This document shows, one piece after another, positions 35,672-44,581 of a stretch of 64,000 nt of DNA. This DNA is from JBHENC01 sp046262295 (GTDB taxonomy: Bacteria > Acidobacteriota > Blastocatellia > Pyrinomonadales > Pyrinomonadaceae). The notes under the pieces were generated by a model, which saw only the letters and a program-made list of their open reading frames with translations, searched no databases and had not been told where the DNA came from. The stretch's first letter is position 1, and each line of letters begins with the position of its first letter. Where the stretch lies: the NCBI GenBank assembly GCA_046262295.1, contig JBHENC010000010.1:77733-141732 (forward strand), read 5' to 3'. Both the position numbers and the translations under genes were made by a program.

Positions 35672-38600
35672 ATCTATCCTTTTCCGGCTTGGAAGAAAAA
35701 TCGCCCGCAGCGTTCAGCGTATCAACGGCAAGGCGTCGGCGCACTTTGTCTTTCTTTGCGGTAAATAGGCGACTGATGCGCGCGCCGATGCGAAACTCGC
35801 GCGCATCTTCAAAGAGCGAATAGAAAACGGGCACGGCGAGCAGCGTTAAGAGCAAACAGAGTGATTGCCCGCCGACAACCAGCACGCCGATTGAGCGGTT
35901 CGTCGCCGCGCCCGCGCCCTGACCGACGATGAGCGGAATCATACCCGCGACGAGCGCCATCGTCGTCATCAGAATCGGGCGCAGGCGGTCGCGGTTCGCT
36001 TGGATGATCGCGTCATAGCGTTCAAGGCCGTGTGCGCGCAACGTGTTCGTGTGGTCAATCTGTAAAATCGCGTTCTTCTTGACGATGCCGAAGAGCACCA
36101 GCACGCCGAGCGCGGAGAAGATGTTGAGCTTTTGCCCGGCGATGAAAGTCGAAAGCAAAGCGAAGGGAATCGAGAGCGGCAAAGTTAAAAGAATCGTGAT
36201 CGGGTGAATGAAGGATTCAAACTGCGCCGCGAGCACAAGGTACATGAAGATGAACGAGAGCAGAAAGGCGAGGCCGAAATAATAGTTGGCGCGCCCCAAT
36301 TCCTTCGATTGGCCGGTGACGCCGACGGTGTAGCCCTGCTCCATGCCAAGCCCTGCGGCAGCCGCTTGAATTGCCTTGAGAGCTTCGGTTTCCGAACCCT
36401 TTGGCGACACGCTCGCCTGAATCGTCACTTGCCGCTGGCGATTGATTCGATCAATCGAACTCGGACTCGTGCCGCTTTCAAAACGCACGAGCTTTTCCAT
36501 GCCGACTGCGCCGCCCTTTGAAGACGCGACGCTCAGGCGGCTCAAGTTAGCAATGTTGTTACGGTATTTGTCTTCGGCGCGTAGCACCACGTCGTATTGA
36601 TCCGTGCCGTCGCTGAATGTCGTAACTTTCTGTCCCGCCACCAGAGTGCTAAGCGCTTGCGCGACATCGCCCGCGCGCACGCCCAAGTCTGCCGCCCGCT
36701 TGCGATCAATCGTCACACGCGTTTCCGGGTTGCCAAGGACGAGCGAGCGATCTGCGTCCTGTATGTTCGGGTCTTGCTTGATTTTTGTAATCAGGCGCTG
36801 CGAATAATCGTCCAGCTTTTGTAAGTCGGGGCCTGTGATAAAAAATGCCAGCGAAGAAGACCGCCCGCCGCCGATGGCCGACGAGATGGACGAGACGGGA
36901 GACGCGCCGATGACCAATTCTTTTGGATAACGCTTCCCGATCTGGCGCGTTCGCTGAACGATTTCGCTTTGCGAAAGTGTGCGCGATTGAGGCGGCTTCA
37001 GACGCACGGTAATCTGTCCGGTATTCGGCGACGCCTGCCCGCCGAAGCCCGCGATGGCAAGTGTCGCTTCGACGCCGGGAATCTGTTCGCGTATGTCGCG
37101 CGCCAGATGATCGAGAATGGATTGCGTTGCGGGCAGGCTCGTGCCCTGCGGTGCGCGCAAACTGACTTGATAAGATGATTCGTCTTCTTCCGGCAGAAAG
37201 TTGATTCCGGCGAGTTTATAAAGCGGCACAATCGAAGCAATGACAACGGCGCTGATGGCTACCACCACCCAGCGGTGCGCCATAGACAATTCGAGCAGCC
37301 ACTTATACGTGCGATCAATCGGACGATAAAACCGCGACTCCTTAGAGGAAGACTCGTGTGCCTTCTGCGCCGCAATTCTCTTCGACGGCTTCGCATCGCC
37401 GCCTGCTTCGAGTTCGCTTGCTGAAACCGCCGCCTCGCCTGCGGGCAACGGTTCGTCTTTCTTGACTTTAATCCAACGCGCCGCCAGCATCGGCGTCAGT
37501 GTGAACGAGACGAGCAAAGAAACGGCAATCGCCGCCGACGCCGTCAATCCGAACGACGACATAAACCGCCCGACGATGCCGCCCATAAATCCGACCGGCA
37601 AAAAGACCGCCAGCAATGACAAGGTAGTTGCCATCACCGCCAGACCGATTTCGCGCGTCCCGTCAATCGCCGCTTGAAACGGCGGCACGCCTTTCTCTTC
37701 GACAAAACGATAAATGTTTTCCAACACGACAATCGCATCGTCAATCACGATGCCGACCATCAGCGTCAACGCGAGCATCGTCATCTGGTTGAGCGTGTAG
37801 TCGAAGGCGGCGAGAAAAGCAAAGGCGGCGATAATGCTTGTCGGAATTGCGATGGCGGCGATGAGCGTCGAGCGAAAATTCCAGAGAAACAAAAAGACGA
37901 CGAGCGCGGCGAGCAAGCCGCCGAAAATCAAGTGTTCTTCAATCGCGTGCAGAGAGTTTTCGATAAACTCGGATTGGTCACGCATCACGACGAACTTCAG
38001 ATTCTGCGTCAACAGCGGGATGATTTCCGCCATGCGTTTCTTCACGGCGTTGATGACGGCGATGGTATTCGCGCCGGACTGTTTGCGAATCGCCAGCGTC
38101 ACGGCTGCGCCGCCGTTCAAACTCGATATCGAACCCGGATCAACGCCGCCGTCTTCCACGCGCCCGATATCGCGCACGCGAATCGAATAATTGTTCTTCG
38201 TTGCGATAACGATATCGTTGAAATCTTCGACGCGCGGCAAACGGCTCATCGTTCGGAGCGTGATGGTCTTCGAGCCTTCGTTGACGCGCCCGCCGGGAAG
38301 CTCTAGGTTCTGCGCACGCAGCGCGGCGGCGACATCCGTGACCGAGATGTTGTAGGCGCGCAGGCGATCCGGGTCAATCTGTACGTTTATCTGGCGCAGT
38401 CTCGCGCCGTAGATAAAGATGTCGCCGACGCCGCTCGCGGATTCAAGGCGCTGCTTGATCTGCTTGTCGGCAAGCTCCGTTAATTGCAGTACGGAGTAAG
38501 GCCCCGTTAAGGAGTAGAGAATAATCGGCGTCGCGTCGGGGTCGGCCTTCTGCACAACGGGCGGGTCGGCGGTGGCAGGCAAACGGTTGACGACGGTGTT

Positions 38601-38939
38601 GACCTTATCGCGCACTTCCTGCGTCGCCACATCCGGGTCTTTCGAGAGATCGAAGTTGATGGTTATCTGCGAGCGTCCCTGACTGGAACTCGAACGCAAT
38701 TCGTCAATGCCCGTCGCCGTATTGACCGCGCCTTCCAAAATGTCCGTGACTTCCGTCTCCATCTCCTGCGGCGCGGCGCCTTGATTGACGGTCGAAACGG
38801 AAACCGTCGGGATGTCAATTTTCGGAAAGCGGTCAACGCCGAGCGTGAAGAAAGAGAAGCCGCCGACGACCGTCAGCGCGAGAATTATCACCGTCGCAAA
38901 GACCGGACGCCGCACACATATTTCAGCCAACTTCTGCAT
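35646..38939 (-). CDS. RND efflux pump, HAE-1/AcrB type
   Basis: A 1097-residue inner-membrane proton-driven exporter. Hallmarks: N-terminal PVFATVIILALTVVGGFSFF, the porter segment INFDLSKDPDVATQEVRDKV, the transmembrane block LNQMTMLALTLMVGIVIDDA with the conserved Asp pair in GIVIDDAIVVLENIYRF, and the second half with LRAPQGTSLPATQSILDH, FALLSTFIAGQKLNIFSALG, VKKNAILQIDHTNTLR and a C-terminal cytoplasmic tail. It has 12 predicted helices and two large periplasmic loops. A basic, Lys/Ser-rich cytoplasmic insert (about 495-545) between helices 6 and 7 is longer than usual. The adaptor is upstream and TolC downstream in the same operon. The substrate is not predictable. Confidence 0.95.
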   Translation of the reverse strand: MQKLAEICVRRPVFATVIILALTVVGGFSFFTLGVDRFPKIDIPTVSVSTVNQGAAPQEMETEVTDILEGAVNTATGIDELRSSSSQGRSQITINFDLSKDPDVATQEVRDKVNTVVNRLPATADPPVVQKADPDATPIILYSLTGPYSVLQLTELADKQIKQRLESASGVGDIFIYGARLRQINVQIDPDRLRAYNISVTDVAAALRAQNLELPGGRVNEGSKTITLRTMSRLPRVEDFNDIVIATKNNYSIRVRDIGRVEDGGVDPGSISSLNGGAAVTLAIRKQSGANTIAVINAVKKRMAEIIPLLTQNLKFVVMRDQSEFIENSLHAIEEHLIFGGLLAALVVFLFLWNFRSTLIAAIAIPTSIIAAFAFLAAFDYTLNQMTMLALTLMVGIVIDDAIVVLENIYRFVEEKGVPPFQAAIDGTREIGLAVMATTLSLLAVFLPVGFMGGIVGRFMSSFGLTASAAIAVSLLVSFTLTPMLAARWIKVKKDEPLPAGEAAVSASELEAGGDAKPSKRIAAQKAHESSSKESRFYRPIDRTYKWLLELSMAHRWVVVAISAVVIASIVPLYKLAGINFLPEEDESSYQVSLRAPQGTSLPATQSILDHLARDIREQIPGVEATLAIAGFGGQASPNTGQITVRLKPPQSRTLSQSEIVQRTRQIGKRYPKELVIGASPVSSISSAIGGGRSSSLAFFITGPDLQKLDDYSQRLITKIKQDPNIQDADRSLVLGNPETRVTIDRKRAADLGVRAGDVAQALSTLVAGQKVTTFSDGTDQYDVVLRAEDKYRNNIANLSRLSVASSKGGAVGMEKLVRFESGTSPSSIDRINRQRQVTIQASVSPKGSETEALKAIQAAAAGLGMEQGYTVGVTGQSKELGRANYYFGLAFLLSFIFMYLVLAAQFESFIHPITILLTLPLSIPFALLSTFIAGQKLNIFSALGVLVLFGIVKKNAILQIDHTNTLRAHGLERYDAIIQANRDRLRPILMTTMALVAGMIPLIVGQGAGAATNRSIGVLVVGGQSLCLLLTLLAVPVFYSLFEDAREFRIGARISRLFTAKKDKVRRRLAVDTLNAAGDFSSKPEKDRYVDQPSGD

Positions 38940-38967
38940 AACTCAACTCCGAAATAATTCCGGAAAG

Positions 38968-39070
38968 GTCAGGAGTCAGGAGTCAAGAGAGAATGAAAGC
39001 CGGGGATGCGTATCAACCTTACACACCTGACTTTATTTTAACTCTCGACTTTCGACTCCTGACTCTCGAC
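38968..39070. repeat. GAGTC-rich inverted repeat element, copy 2
   Basis: GTCAGGAGTCAGGAGTCAAG (starting near 38968) is answered by CTCGACTTTCGACTCCTGAC and CTCTCGAC near 39044-39070; the core GAGTCAGGAGTC pairs with GACTCCTGACTC at 39053-39064. The arms enclose about 60 bases. It starts 8 bases after the stop of the 462-residue adaptor gene (minus strand) and ends shortly before the pump gene, so it lies inside the efflux operon. The wording and placement match the element at 30808-30966. Confidence 0.7.
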
Positions 39071-39077
39071 TTCTTTC

Positions 39078-40466
39078 TCACTTCTGTTCGGCGCGCACTT
39101 TCGCGCCTTCGTAAAGCTGCGGCAGATTACTCGTCGCTACTAACTCATCGCCGTTTACGCCGGTCACGATTCGGATCATGTTGTTTTCTTCGTCGCCGAT
39201 CTGGACGACGCGCAAATGCGCCGTGTCGCCCTGCACCACAAAGACACGGAACGAATTGGTGTTCGCATCGGAGAGCACGGCCTCTTTCGGCACAAACACG
39301 GCCTGCCCGCCGCTTTGTTGCAGAATACGCGCGGTGGCAAACATACCGGAGCGGAGCTGGTTGCCGCCGTTGTCAACCGCCGCCTCGACCGTGATCGCGC
39401 GCGACGCCGGATCAATCGCCGGATTAATCGCCGTGATGCGCCCACCGAAATTTCTGTTCGGGTACGCCTCCACATTTAAGGATATGGACATACCGGGATG
39501 CAGGCGCGGCGCGTCCGCCTCCGGCACTTGCAACTGCAACTTGATCGGGTTGGTTAGCAGCACCGTCGCAATAACGGATGCGGGCGTCACGTATTCGCCG
39601 ACGGCGACGGGGCGATTACTAACGTAGCCGCTGTAAGGCGCGCGTATGACCGTGTCTGCGACGGCCTTTTGCGCGATGGCAACCTGCGTTTGCGCCGCTG
39701 CGACTCCGGCCTGCGCGGTTTGAATCGCACTGTTACTCTGGCGCGCGGTGTTGATGGCGGATTCGAGCTGCTGGCGCGCACTGTTGGCGGCGGCACGCGC
39801 GGTTTCAGCTTGCGTGCGATATTGATCGTAGACGCTACGCGCCACATCGCCGGACTCTACGAGTTCACCATAGCGGCGCGCGTTGGCGTCGGCAAGTCTG
39901 ACGGTCGCCTGCGCCGATTCCAGCGCGGATGCGGCGGCGCGCACCTCCGGGATCGTGCTCGCCTCGAAGCGTTGGTTATTGCGAAGTCCTAAGCGCGCTT
40001 CGGCCTGACGCACACCGGCCTGCGCCTGTTGCACACCGGCCTGCGCCTGCTGTAAGCGTAGCCGCGCATCGCGGTCGTTCAAGCGCGCGATGACTTCGCC
40101 CTGTCGTACAAATGCGCCGACGTTGACGGGCGTGGCGATGACCTGCCCGGAAGTTTGCGTCGCCACATCGGATGTTTCGTTGGCGGCGAGGCTGCCCGTC
40201 GCTTCGACGAAAGCGGGCACACTGCGCGTCGCTGCCGTCTCAACGGAGACGGCAATGGGCGGCGGGGGCATTTCGACGCTTCCCGCCGCTGTCCCCGTCT
40301 TGTCTTTTCGTTCTCTAGCCTGCGAGTTCGATTCAGATCGCCCGCAGCCGTAAGCAAAGAGCGTTGCGGCAAGCAGTAGCAGGAGGCAGAGCCGCGACAC
40401 GCCCGCGCGAATTTGCGGCGGGCAAACGAAAGCCTGCGTATTCTTTAACTTTCCCGAATCGTCCAT
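39078..40466 (-). CDS. RND periplasmic adaptor (membrane fusion protein), lipoprotein
   Basis: A 462-residue adaptor with a lipobox (LLLAATLFAYGC). It has the full adaptor order: beta-barrel start SVETAATRSVPAFVEATGSL, lipoyl halves (GQVIATPVNVGAFVRQGEVI and VIRAPYSGYVSNRPVAVGEY), a long Ala/Gln helical hairpin (about 130-250), a beta-barrel with VPEADAPRLHPGMSISLNVE, and a membrane-proximal end with VFVPKEAVLSDANTNSFRVF and IRIVTGVNGDELVATSNL. It should join the RND pump to the TolC channel and is the first gene of that operon. The GAGTC element separates it from the pump gene, which could reduce downstream expression. Confidence 0.92.
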   Translation of the reverse strand: MDDSGKLKNTQAFVCPPQIRAGVSRLCLLLLLAATLFAYGCGRSESNSQARERKDKTGTAAGSVEMPPPPIAVSVETAATRSVPAFVEATGSLAANETSDVATQTSGQVIATPVNVGAFVRQGEVIARLNDRDARLRLQQAQAGVQQAQAGVRQAEARLGLRNNQRFEASTIPEVRAAASALESAQATVRLADANARRYGELVESGDVARSVYDQYRTQAETARAAANSARQQLESAINTARQSNSAIQTAQAGVAAAQTQVAIAQKAVADTVIRAPYSGYVSNRPVAVGEYVTPASVIATVLLTNPIKLQLQVPEADAPRLHPGMSISLNVEAYPNRNFGGRITAINPAIDPASRAITVEAAVDNGGNQLRSGMFATARILQQSGGQAVFVPKEAVLSDANTNSFRVFVVQGDTAHLRVVQIGDEENNMIRIVTGVNGDELVATSNLPQLYEGAKVRAEQK

Positions 40467-40723
40467 GAAAATTTATTCTGTATCGAAAGCTTAACGCCCG
40501 CGTCGCGTCCGGTCAATCATTCAGTCAACGCTTAGTGTAGGATTGGTAAACGCGCAGGTCGGAAAAATTGTCGCGGCGCGCTTTGCCGTGTGAATGGAAG
40601 CAAAAAAGTAAGACGCGATTGGCAAACGAAAAGTTTATAAATCTATCAGCGCGAACTAACCGGTGCGACGTTCGGCGCCTGTTTCCCGTTGCGCTCGCGC
40701 CGGTAAAATTATGTTTTAGCGAT

Positions 40724-40975
40724 TTATGGTTGCGGTGGCTGGCTGAGTTGATCGCGCGCGCCGCTTTCGCCGGATTGACGCGCGCAGTTGGCACAGCAGT
40801 AGAACGAACCGATTTTTTCGATGCCGTGCCCGATGATCTTGCAGCCGCAGTGATCGCAGATGGGAGCAAGCTTATGAATCGCACACTCGAAACAATCGAA
40901 GATGTGCCGCTTGCCCGCCGTCACCACTTCAAACGATAGATAATAGTCGTTGCCGCAAACTTCACACTGCGCCAT
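40724..40975 (-). CDS. Small zinc-ribbon protein
   Basis: An 83-residue protein with four paired-cysteine knots: CEVCGNDYY, FDCFECAIH, CDHCGCKIIGHG and YCCANCARQ. The pattern suggests two zinc-binding ribbons. GGAGG lies 8 bases before the ATG at 40975, so the longer frame from 40993 is not used. The tail is hydrophilic. Proteins of this type (start MAQCEVCGNDY) occur widely in soil bacteria as uncharacterised single genes. No neighbour suggests a function; a nucleic-acid or metal role is only a guess. Confidence 0.8.
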   Translation of the reverse strand: MAQCEVCGNDYYLSFEVVTAGKRHIFDCFECAIHKLAPICDHCGCKIIGHGIEKIGSFYCCANCARQSGESGARDQLSQPPQP

Positions 40976-41120
40976 TTCAATCGCCTCCCGCAAAGAAAAT
41001 CGGATGCGTTAAATATGCTCCAAAAATTTCCGCGCGTAAAGAAGGCAGCGACAATGTTGGTTAAAGAGGATAAGCGAGGACGAGCCTCGTCGCCCGTGCG
41101 GAGTCAGCTTTATCTCGCGG

Positions 41121-41828
41121 TTATTGACGGATTAATTCCAGCAGCGAGCGTATGCGCAAGAAGAAGTGGTTGTTTGATTGAGTGTGCAGGCCGAGCGGAT
41201 CGTAGAGGATGGCGCGCAGTCCGGCGTCGTGTGCGCCTGTGATGTCCTGCGTGTAAGAGTCGCCGACGTAAACGGCTTCGTCCGGCGCGACGTTCAGTTG
41301 CTTGACGGCGTGCAGAAAGATACGCGGATCGGGTTTGGCATATTCGATTAAATGAGAATCAATACAGAGATCGAAATAGTGTTGAATCCCGATTGTGTGC
41401 AGCAGTTCCGTAACACGCCCGTCTTCGGAATTCGAGATGACGGCGAGCGGCATTTCGCGCCGCTTTAATTCTTCGAGAACGGGAATCGCTTCGTCGTTAA
41501 GCGTCGTCCAGAGATGACGTTCGCGGTGCGCCGCATCGAGCGCGTCGGAGAAGTGCGCAAGTTGCGATTCTGTGAGTCCTAAATCCGTGTAGACACGACG
41601 AAAGTGCCAGTTGGCGGGAATCAATTTGCGTGCGAGCGAACGCAGAAACTCTTCATTACCGTCGGCTTCGCTCAAGATTTTGCAGAGACTATTGTGCAGA
41701 GCGGTTTCATCACAGCGCAACGCAAAATCTCTGTCCGCGATCTCCGCGATTCTGCGCCAGTCGGGGCGCGTCAGCGTGTTGCCCACGTCGAATATCACGG
41801 CGTGCGTATGTTCAAGTAGTCCAGCCAT
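41121..41828 (-). CDS. HAD-superfamily hydrolase
   Basis: A 235-residue HAD phosphatase. Motif I is FDVGNTLTRPDW, but the first catalytic position pattern DxxxT/V is DVGNT, so the usual second Asp (general acid) is Gly; Asn/Gly variants occur in the HAD-IA group. Motif II is VISNSEDGR (Ser), motif III Lys lies in YAKPDPRIFLHAV, and motif IV is YVGDSYTQDITGAHDAGL. A helical cap of about 90 residues follows motif I. The substrate is unknown. A GACGAGGCTCGTC palindrome lies downstream near 41080 and may help termination. Confidence 0.87.
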   Translation of the reverse strand: MAGLLEHTHAVIFDVGNTLTRPDWRRIAEIADRDFALRCDETALHNSLCKILSEADGNEEFLRSLARKLIPANWHFRRVYTDLGLTESQLAHFSDALDAAHRERHLWTTLNDEAIPVLEELKRREMPLAVISNSEDGRVTELLHTIGIQHYFDLCIDSHLIEYAKPDPRIFLHAVKQLNVAPDEAVYVGDSYTQDITGAHDAGLRAILYDPLGLHTQSNNHFFLRIRSLLELIRQ

Positions 41829-41841
41829 TCGTTCATTGCAA

Positions 41842-41887
41842 AAAAGCGTAGGAGCCGAACTCGCCCAAGTTCAGCTCCTACGCTTTT
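41842..41887 (-). terminator. Rho-independent terminator
   Basis: A near-perfect hairpin: AAAAGCGTAGGAGC (41842-41855) and GAACT (41857-41861) pair with AGTTC (41868-41872) and GCTCCTACGCTTTT (41874-41887), with one C/A mismatch and a six-base loop. On the minus strand it ends in a run of T. It lies about 130 bases after the secreted protein gene at 42017-42856 and ahead of the HAD gene, and could also stop plus-strand transcripts. Confidence 0.85.
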
Positions 41888-42016
41888 GCCACCAACTCAC
41901 TTCACGAAAGGATCGTTGCCTGCCTGACAAGAGAGATACTAAACGCAAAGCTTTTTCTCATGGTTGCAGTTTCATTGCAAACGACTTCTGTGATCGTTGC
42001 AATGCATTTCCCCTCT

Positions 42017-42856
42017 TTACCTGCCGAAACCGAAGAATTCTTCAAGAACATTGGAGAGCGCGTCGAAGCCGAGCGTGAAACCGAAGCGGCTGAAGGTGGG
42101 GCCGACGCCGCGTCGCCGGTTAATGTCCGTGACGACGCCGAAGCGGTCGCGTTCGCTCGCCGTGTTGCGTTCCCAGATGTTGGCGAGCGCCGCGCCCGTA
42201 AAGTCGCCCGCAAAGCGCGAGTAGTTGGGCTGGCGTTTGCCGTTATCGCCGTTTGTCACCACCGTGCGCTTAATCGCATAGAGGAACCGCTCGCCGTTGC
42301 TCGCGCTGCCCTGCGAAATTCGTTTGAGCGGCGTGTATGTGGGATTTTGCTTGAACAGAATCGGGTAGATGCCGGAGCCGAAAATCTCCGTCGAACTCAA
42401 TGTGCCGAAATCTCTGGCGTAGTCTGAAAGGTAATCAGCGAACTTGTCTTTGCCGGTCTTCGCCGGAACATCGGCCTCTTGAAATCGCCTGATGCCCGCA
42501 CTGATTGCCGGAGCCACGTATGCGCCCGGCGTGTAGAAGGCTTGCCGCAATCCGTAATGAAACTTTTCACCGGCGGTGAGAGACGGAAGAGAACTGCCGT
42601 TCAAACCGCCGGAGGAAGTTTGAGAATCGCTGCCGTGCGGATAACTGAAGATAGCTGCGTTGTCGGCTCGAAGACGCTTAGCTGAAGCACCGGCAAAAAG
42701 CGGCAGCGCGACCGTCGTTCTTTCCGGCAGTGTTCCCGCGACAGTCGCCGGGGAACTTAGCGTTTCCTGCGAGCGCACAACGCGAGCATCGAAGCCGATT
42801 CCTGCGCACGCGGCAAAAATGATGAACGTGATATTTTTGATGAAAGACCTACGCAT
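42017..42856 (-). CDS. Secreted hypothetical protein, possibly outer-membrane associated
   Basis: A 279-residue protein with an N-terminal signal (ITFIIFAACAGIGFDARVVRS). The mature part has FHYGLRQAFYTPGAYVAPAI, DFGTLSSTEIFGSGIYPILF, GERFLYAIKRTVVTNG and a closing FGFTLGFDALSNVLEEFFGF; alternating aromatic and small residues and a terminal Phe-rich stretch hint at an outer-membrane or membrane-associated protein. Similar uncharacterised proteins are common in Acidobacteriota. It is probably monocistronic: its own terminator follows. Confidence 0.75.
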   Translation of the reverse strand: MRRSFIKNITFIIFAACAGIGFDARVVRSQETLSSPATVAGTLPERTTVALPLFAGASAKRLRADNAAIFSYPHGSDSQTSSGGLNGSSLPSLTAGEKFHYGLRQAFYTPGAYVAPAISAGIRRFQEADVPAKTGKDKFADYLSDYARDFGTLSSTEIFGSGIYPILFKQNPTYTPLKRISQGSASNGERFLYAIKRTVVTNGDNGKRQPNYSRFAGDFTGAALANIWERNTASERDRFGVVTDINRRRGVGPTFSRFGFTLGFDALSNVLEEFFGFGR

Positions 42857-42985
42857 AATTTCCGGCGCTCCCGATACCTGCGCGGCTTCCGCAGGAGAAT
42901 TAAATTGATGACCGGAAATCGCATCATCGTCTCAAAGTATCTCGCGCATCTATTGCTTTCCGCTTGTCGAGATACGTGCGCGCTC

Positions 42986-43456
42986 TTAAATGTGGCAGTG
43001 GCTCAAACCGCGTTTCGCCAGATACTGCTGGTGATAATCTTCAGCGACATAAAACTCCGAGGCGGGCGTTATCTCCGTGACGATTGGACGCCGGAAATGA
43101 CCGCTCGCTTCGAGCTGTTCCTTTGAGGCGCGCGCGAGTTGTTCCTGCTCCGGCGTGTGAAAAAAGATGGCCGAGCGATACTGCGTGCCGACATCCGGCC
43201 CCTGCCGGTTCATCGTCGTCGGGTCATGATTCTCCCAGAAGACATTCAACAGTTTTTCGTAAGAGACCTGTGCCGGATCATACTCGACTTCGACCACTTC
43301 GGCGTGGCCGGTTCTGCCCGTGCAGACGTCTTTATAAGTCGGTTTTACCATGTCTCCGCCGAGATAGCCAACCAGTGTCGAAGTGACGCCCGGCGTGTTG
43401 CGAAACACTTCTTCGACGCCCCAGAAACAGCCCGCTCCGAATGTTGCTTTTTGCAT
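42986..43456 (-). CDS. msrA: Peptide methionine (S)-S-oxide reductase
   Basis: A 156-residue MsrA. The catalytic Cys is C10 in TFGAGCFWGVEEVF; the family motif continues with GVTSTLVGYLGG, TGRTGHAEVVEVEYDP, LLNVFWENHDPTTMNRQGPDVGTQYRSAI (conserved HDPT and GTQYRS parts) and AEDYHQQYL. It repairs methionine oxidised at sulfur, with thioredoxin as reductant. The length matches short MsrA forms. The C-terminus ends in SHCHI, giving a possible recycling Cys. No MsrB gene is adjacent. Confidence 0.95.
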   Translation of the reverse strand: MQKATFGAGCFWGVEEVFRNTPGVTSTLVGYLGGDMVKPTYKDVCTGRTGHAEVVEVEYDPAQVSYEKLLNVFWENHDPTTMNRQGPDVGTQYRSAIFFHTPEQEQLARASKEQLEASGHFRRPIVTEITPASEFYVAEDYHQQYLAKRGLSHCHI

Positions 43457-43576
43457 ATCAATTGTAACTCCGTTCTGAATTCCTCTTATTTTAATCCACC
43501 GCGCTGCCTTTGACCACCTTGCGGCAACGCTTAATTTTGCTTTCGCCTATCTACTTTAATACATGAACGCGCGAAT

Positions 43577-44581
43577 TTATTTCATGCTCCAGAAGACGGG
43601 CGTTTTCGGCTGGAGGGCGCGCTCGATGGCGACCGCGACGTGTCCCATCGTGTACCGTGCGTTTATTTCGAGCAGCGGATGCAGCCCGCCCGCGTGCTCA
43701 AGCGCGTCCATTCCGGTAGCGCCCGTATAGCCTTCCTTGAAGAGACGCGCGCCGACAATCTTCGCCATGTTCAAGAGTTCGGCGGCGCGTTGCGCGGAAG
43801 GCTGGCGGCCTAAGATGTAACCCGTGCCTGTGCCCGCGCCATTGGTTTGCAGATCGCTGATGCCTTCGATGATAACTTCGCCGTCCGGCAGTATGTTCAT
43901 CGCAATACCGTACTCGCGTATCACGTTGAGCCATGGCTGAAACAGCAGCGTCTCGTGTTGCGCGAAACGACGCCGCGCCCACGTTGCGGATGCGCCTTCG
44001 AGGATAGCCCCGCGTCCGAGCACGCGCTCACGCGCCGCAAATCCGTGCGGACTCTTGATAACCCATTTGTCTTCAGGATTCGGACAGGCGCGGCTGATTG
44101 CCGCTTGCAGTTCGTCGAACGTCGCGGCGCACGCCGATCCTTCAACGGCCACGCCCAACTCCCGCTCAAGCTGATAACTCCAGAGTTTGGAGTTGACGCG
44201 CGCAATTGTTTCGAGCGCGGGATAACACATCATCGCGCTGAACTTTTCGCCAACCATGACGGCGCTTTTCGTCCAGCCCCAGGGCGTGAAGACTCTGTGT
44301 GATTGATCTGTGGTGTGCGTGTTTGAGATAAGCTCGACGCCGCGTTCGATGGCCTGCAATGCGAGTTCCATTGACGGCGATTCATCTAACAATAAAGCAT
44401 CGCCGGGACGCGCCAGCCAGAGGAAGTGCGCGGCAAGCCGCCGGTTGATTTCGACGAACGAAGCGGGACGCCGGTAAACGCCGCCGGTGCTGGCCGCCGC
44501 TAACTCCATCTCGAAATCGGCGTTCATATACCAGAGTCTCGAGACAGGTTGCTTCAATTCGTTCTTGACTCTTTCAATCAC
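43577..44581 (-). CDS. ATP-grasp-like protein
   Basis: About 334 residues from GTG 44581, which overlaps the exonuclease stop as GTGA; the longer frame from 44683 would read through exonuclease sequence. ATG 44527 (MNADFEMEL) is another possible start. The features fit an ATP-grasp ligase: WVIKSPHGFAARERVLGRG as nucleotide-binding strand/loop, LLFQPWLNVIREYGIAMNIL as the second strand pair, and a metal-binding end with LLEINARYTMGHVA (Glu and Asn). The substrate is unknown. Coupling to a DEDDh exonuclease is notable and may reflect a joint role. Confidence 0.75.
   Translation of the reverse strand: MIERVKNELKQPVSRLWYMNADFEMELAAASTGGVYRRPASFVEINRRLAAHFLWLARPGDALLLDESPSMELALQAIERGVELISNTHTTDQSHRVFTPWGWTKSAVMVGEKFSAMMCYPALETIARVNSKLWSYQLERELGVAVEGSACAATFDELQAAISRACPNPEDKWVIKSPHGFAARERVLGRGAILEGASATWARRRFAQHETLLFQPWLNVIREYGIAMNILPDGEVIIEGISDLQTNGAGTGTGYILGRQPSAQRAAELLNMAKIVGARLFKEGYTGATGMDALEHAGGLHPLLEINARYTMGHVAVAIERALQPKTPVFWSMK

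Noticed and set aside
40568..40939. 123-codon plus frame over the zinc-ribbon gene
   Set aside because: Antisense to a gene with four paired-cysteine motifs and a good ribosome binding site.
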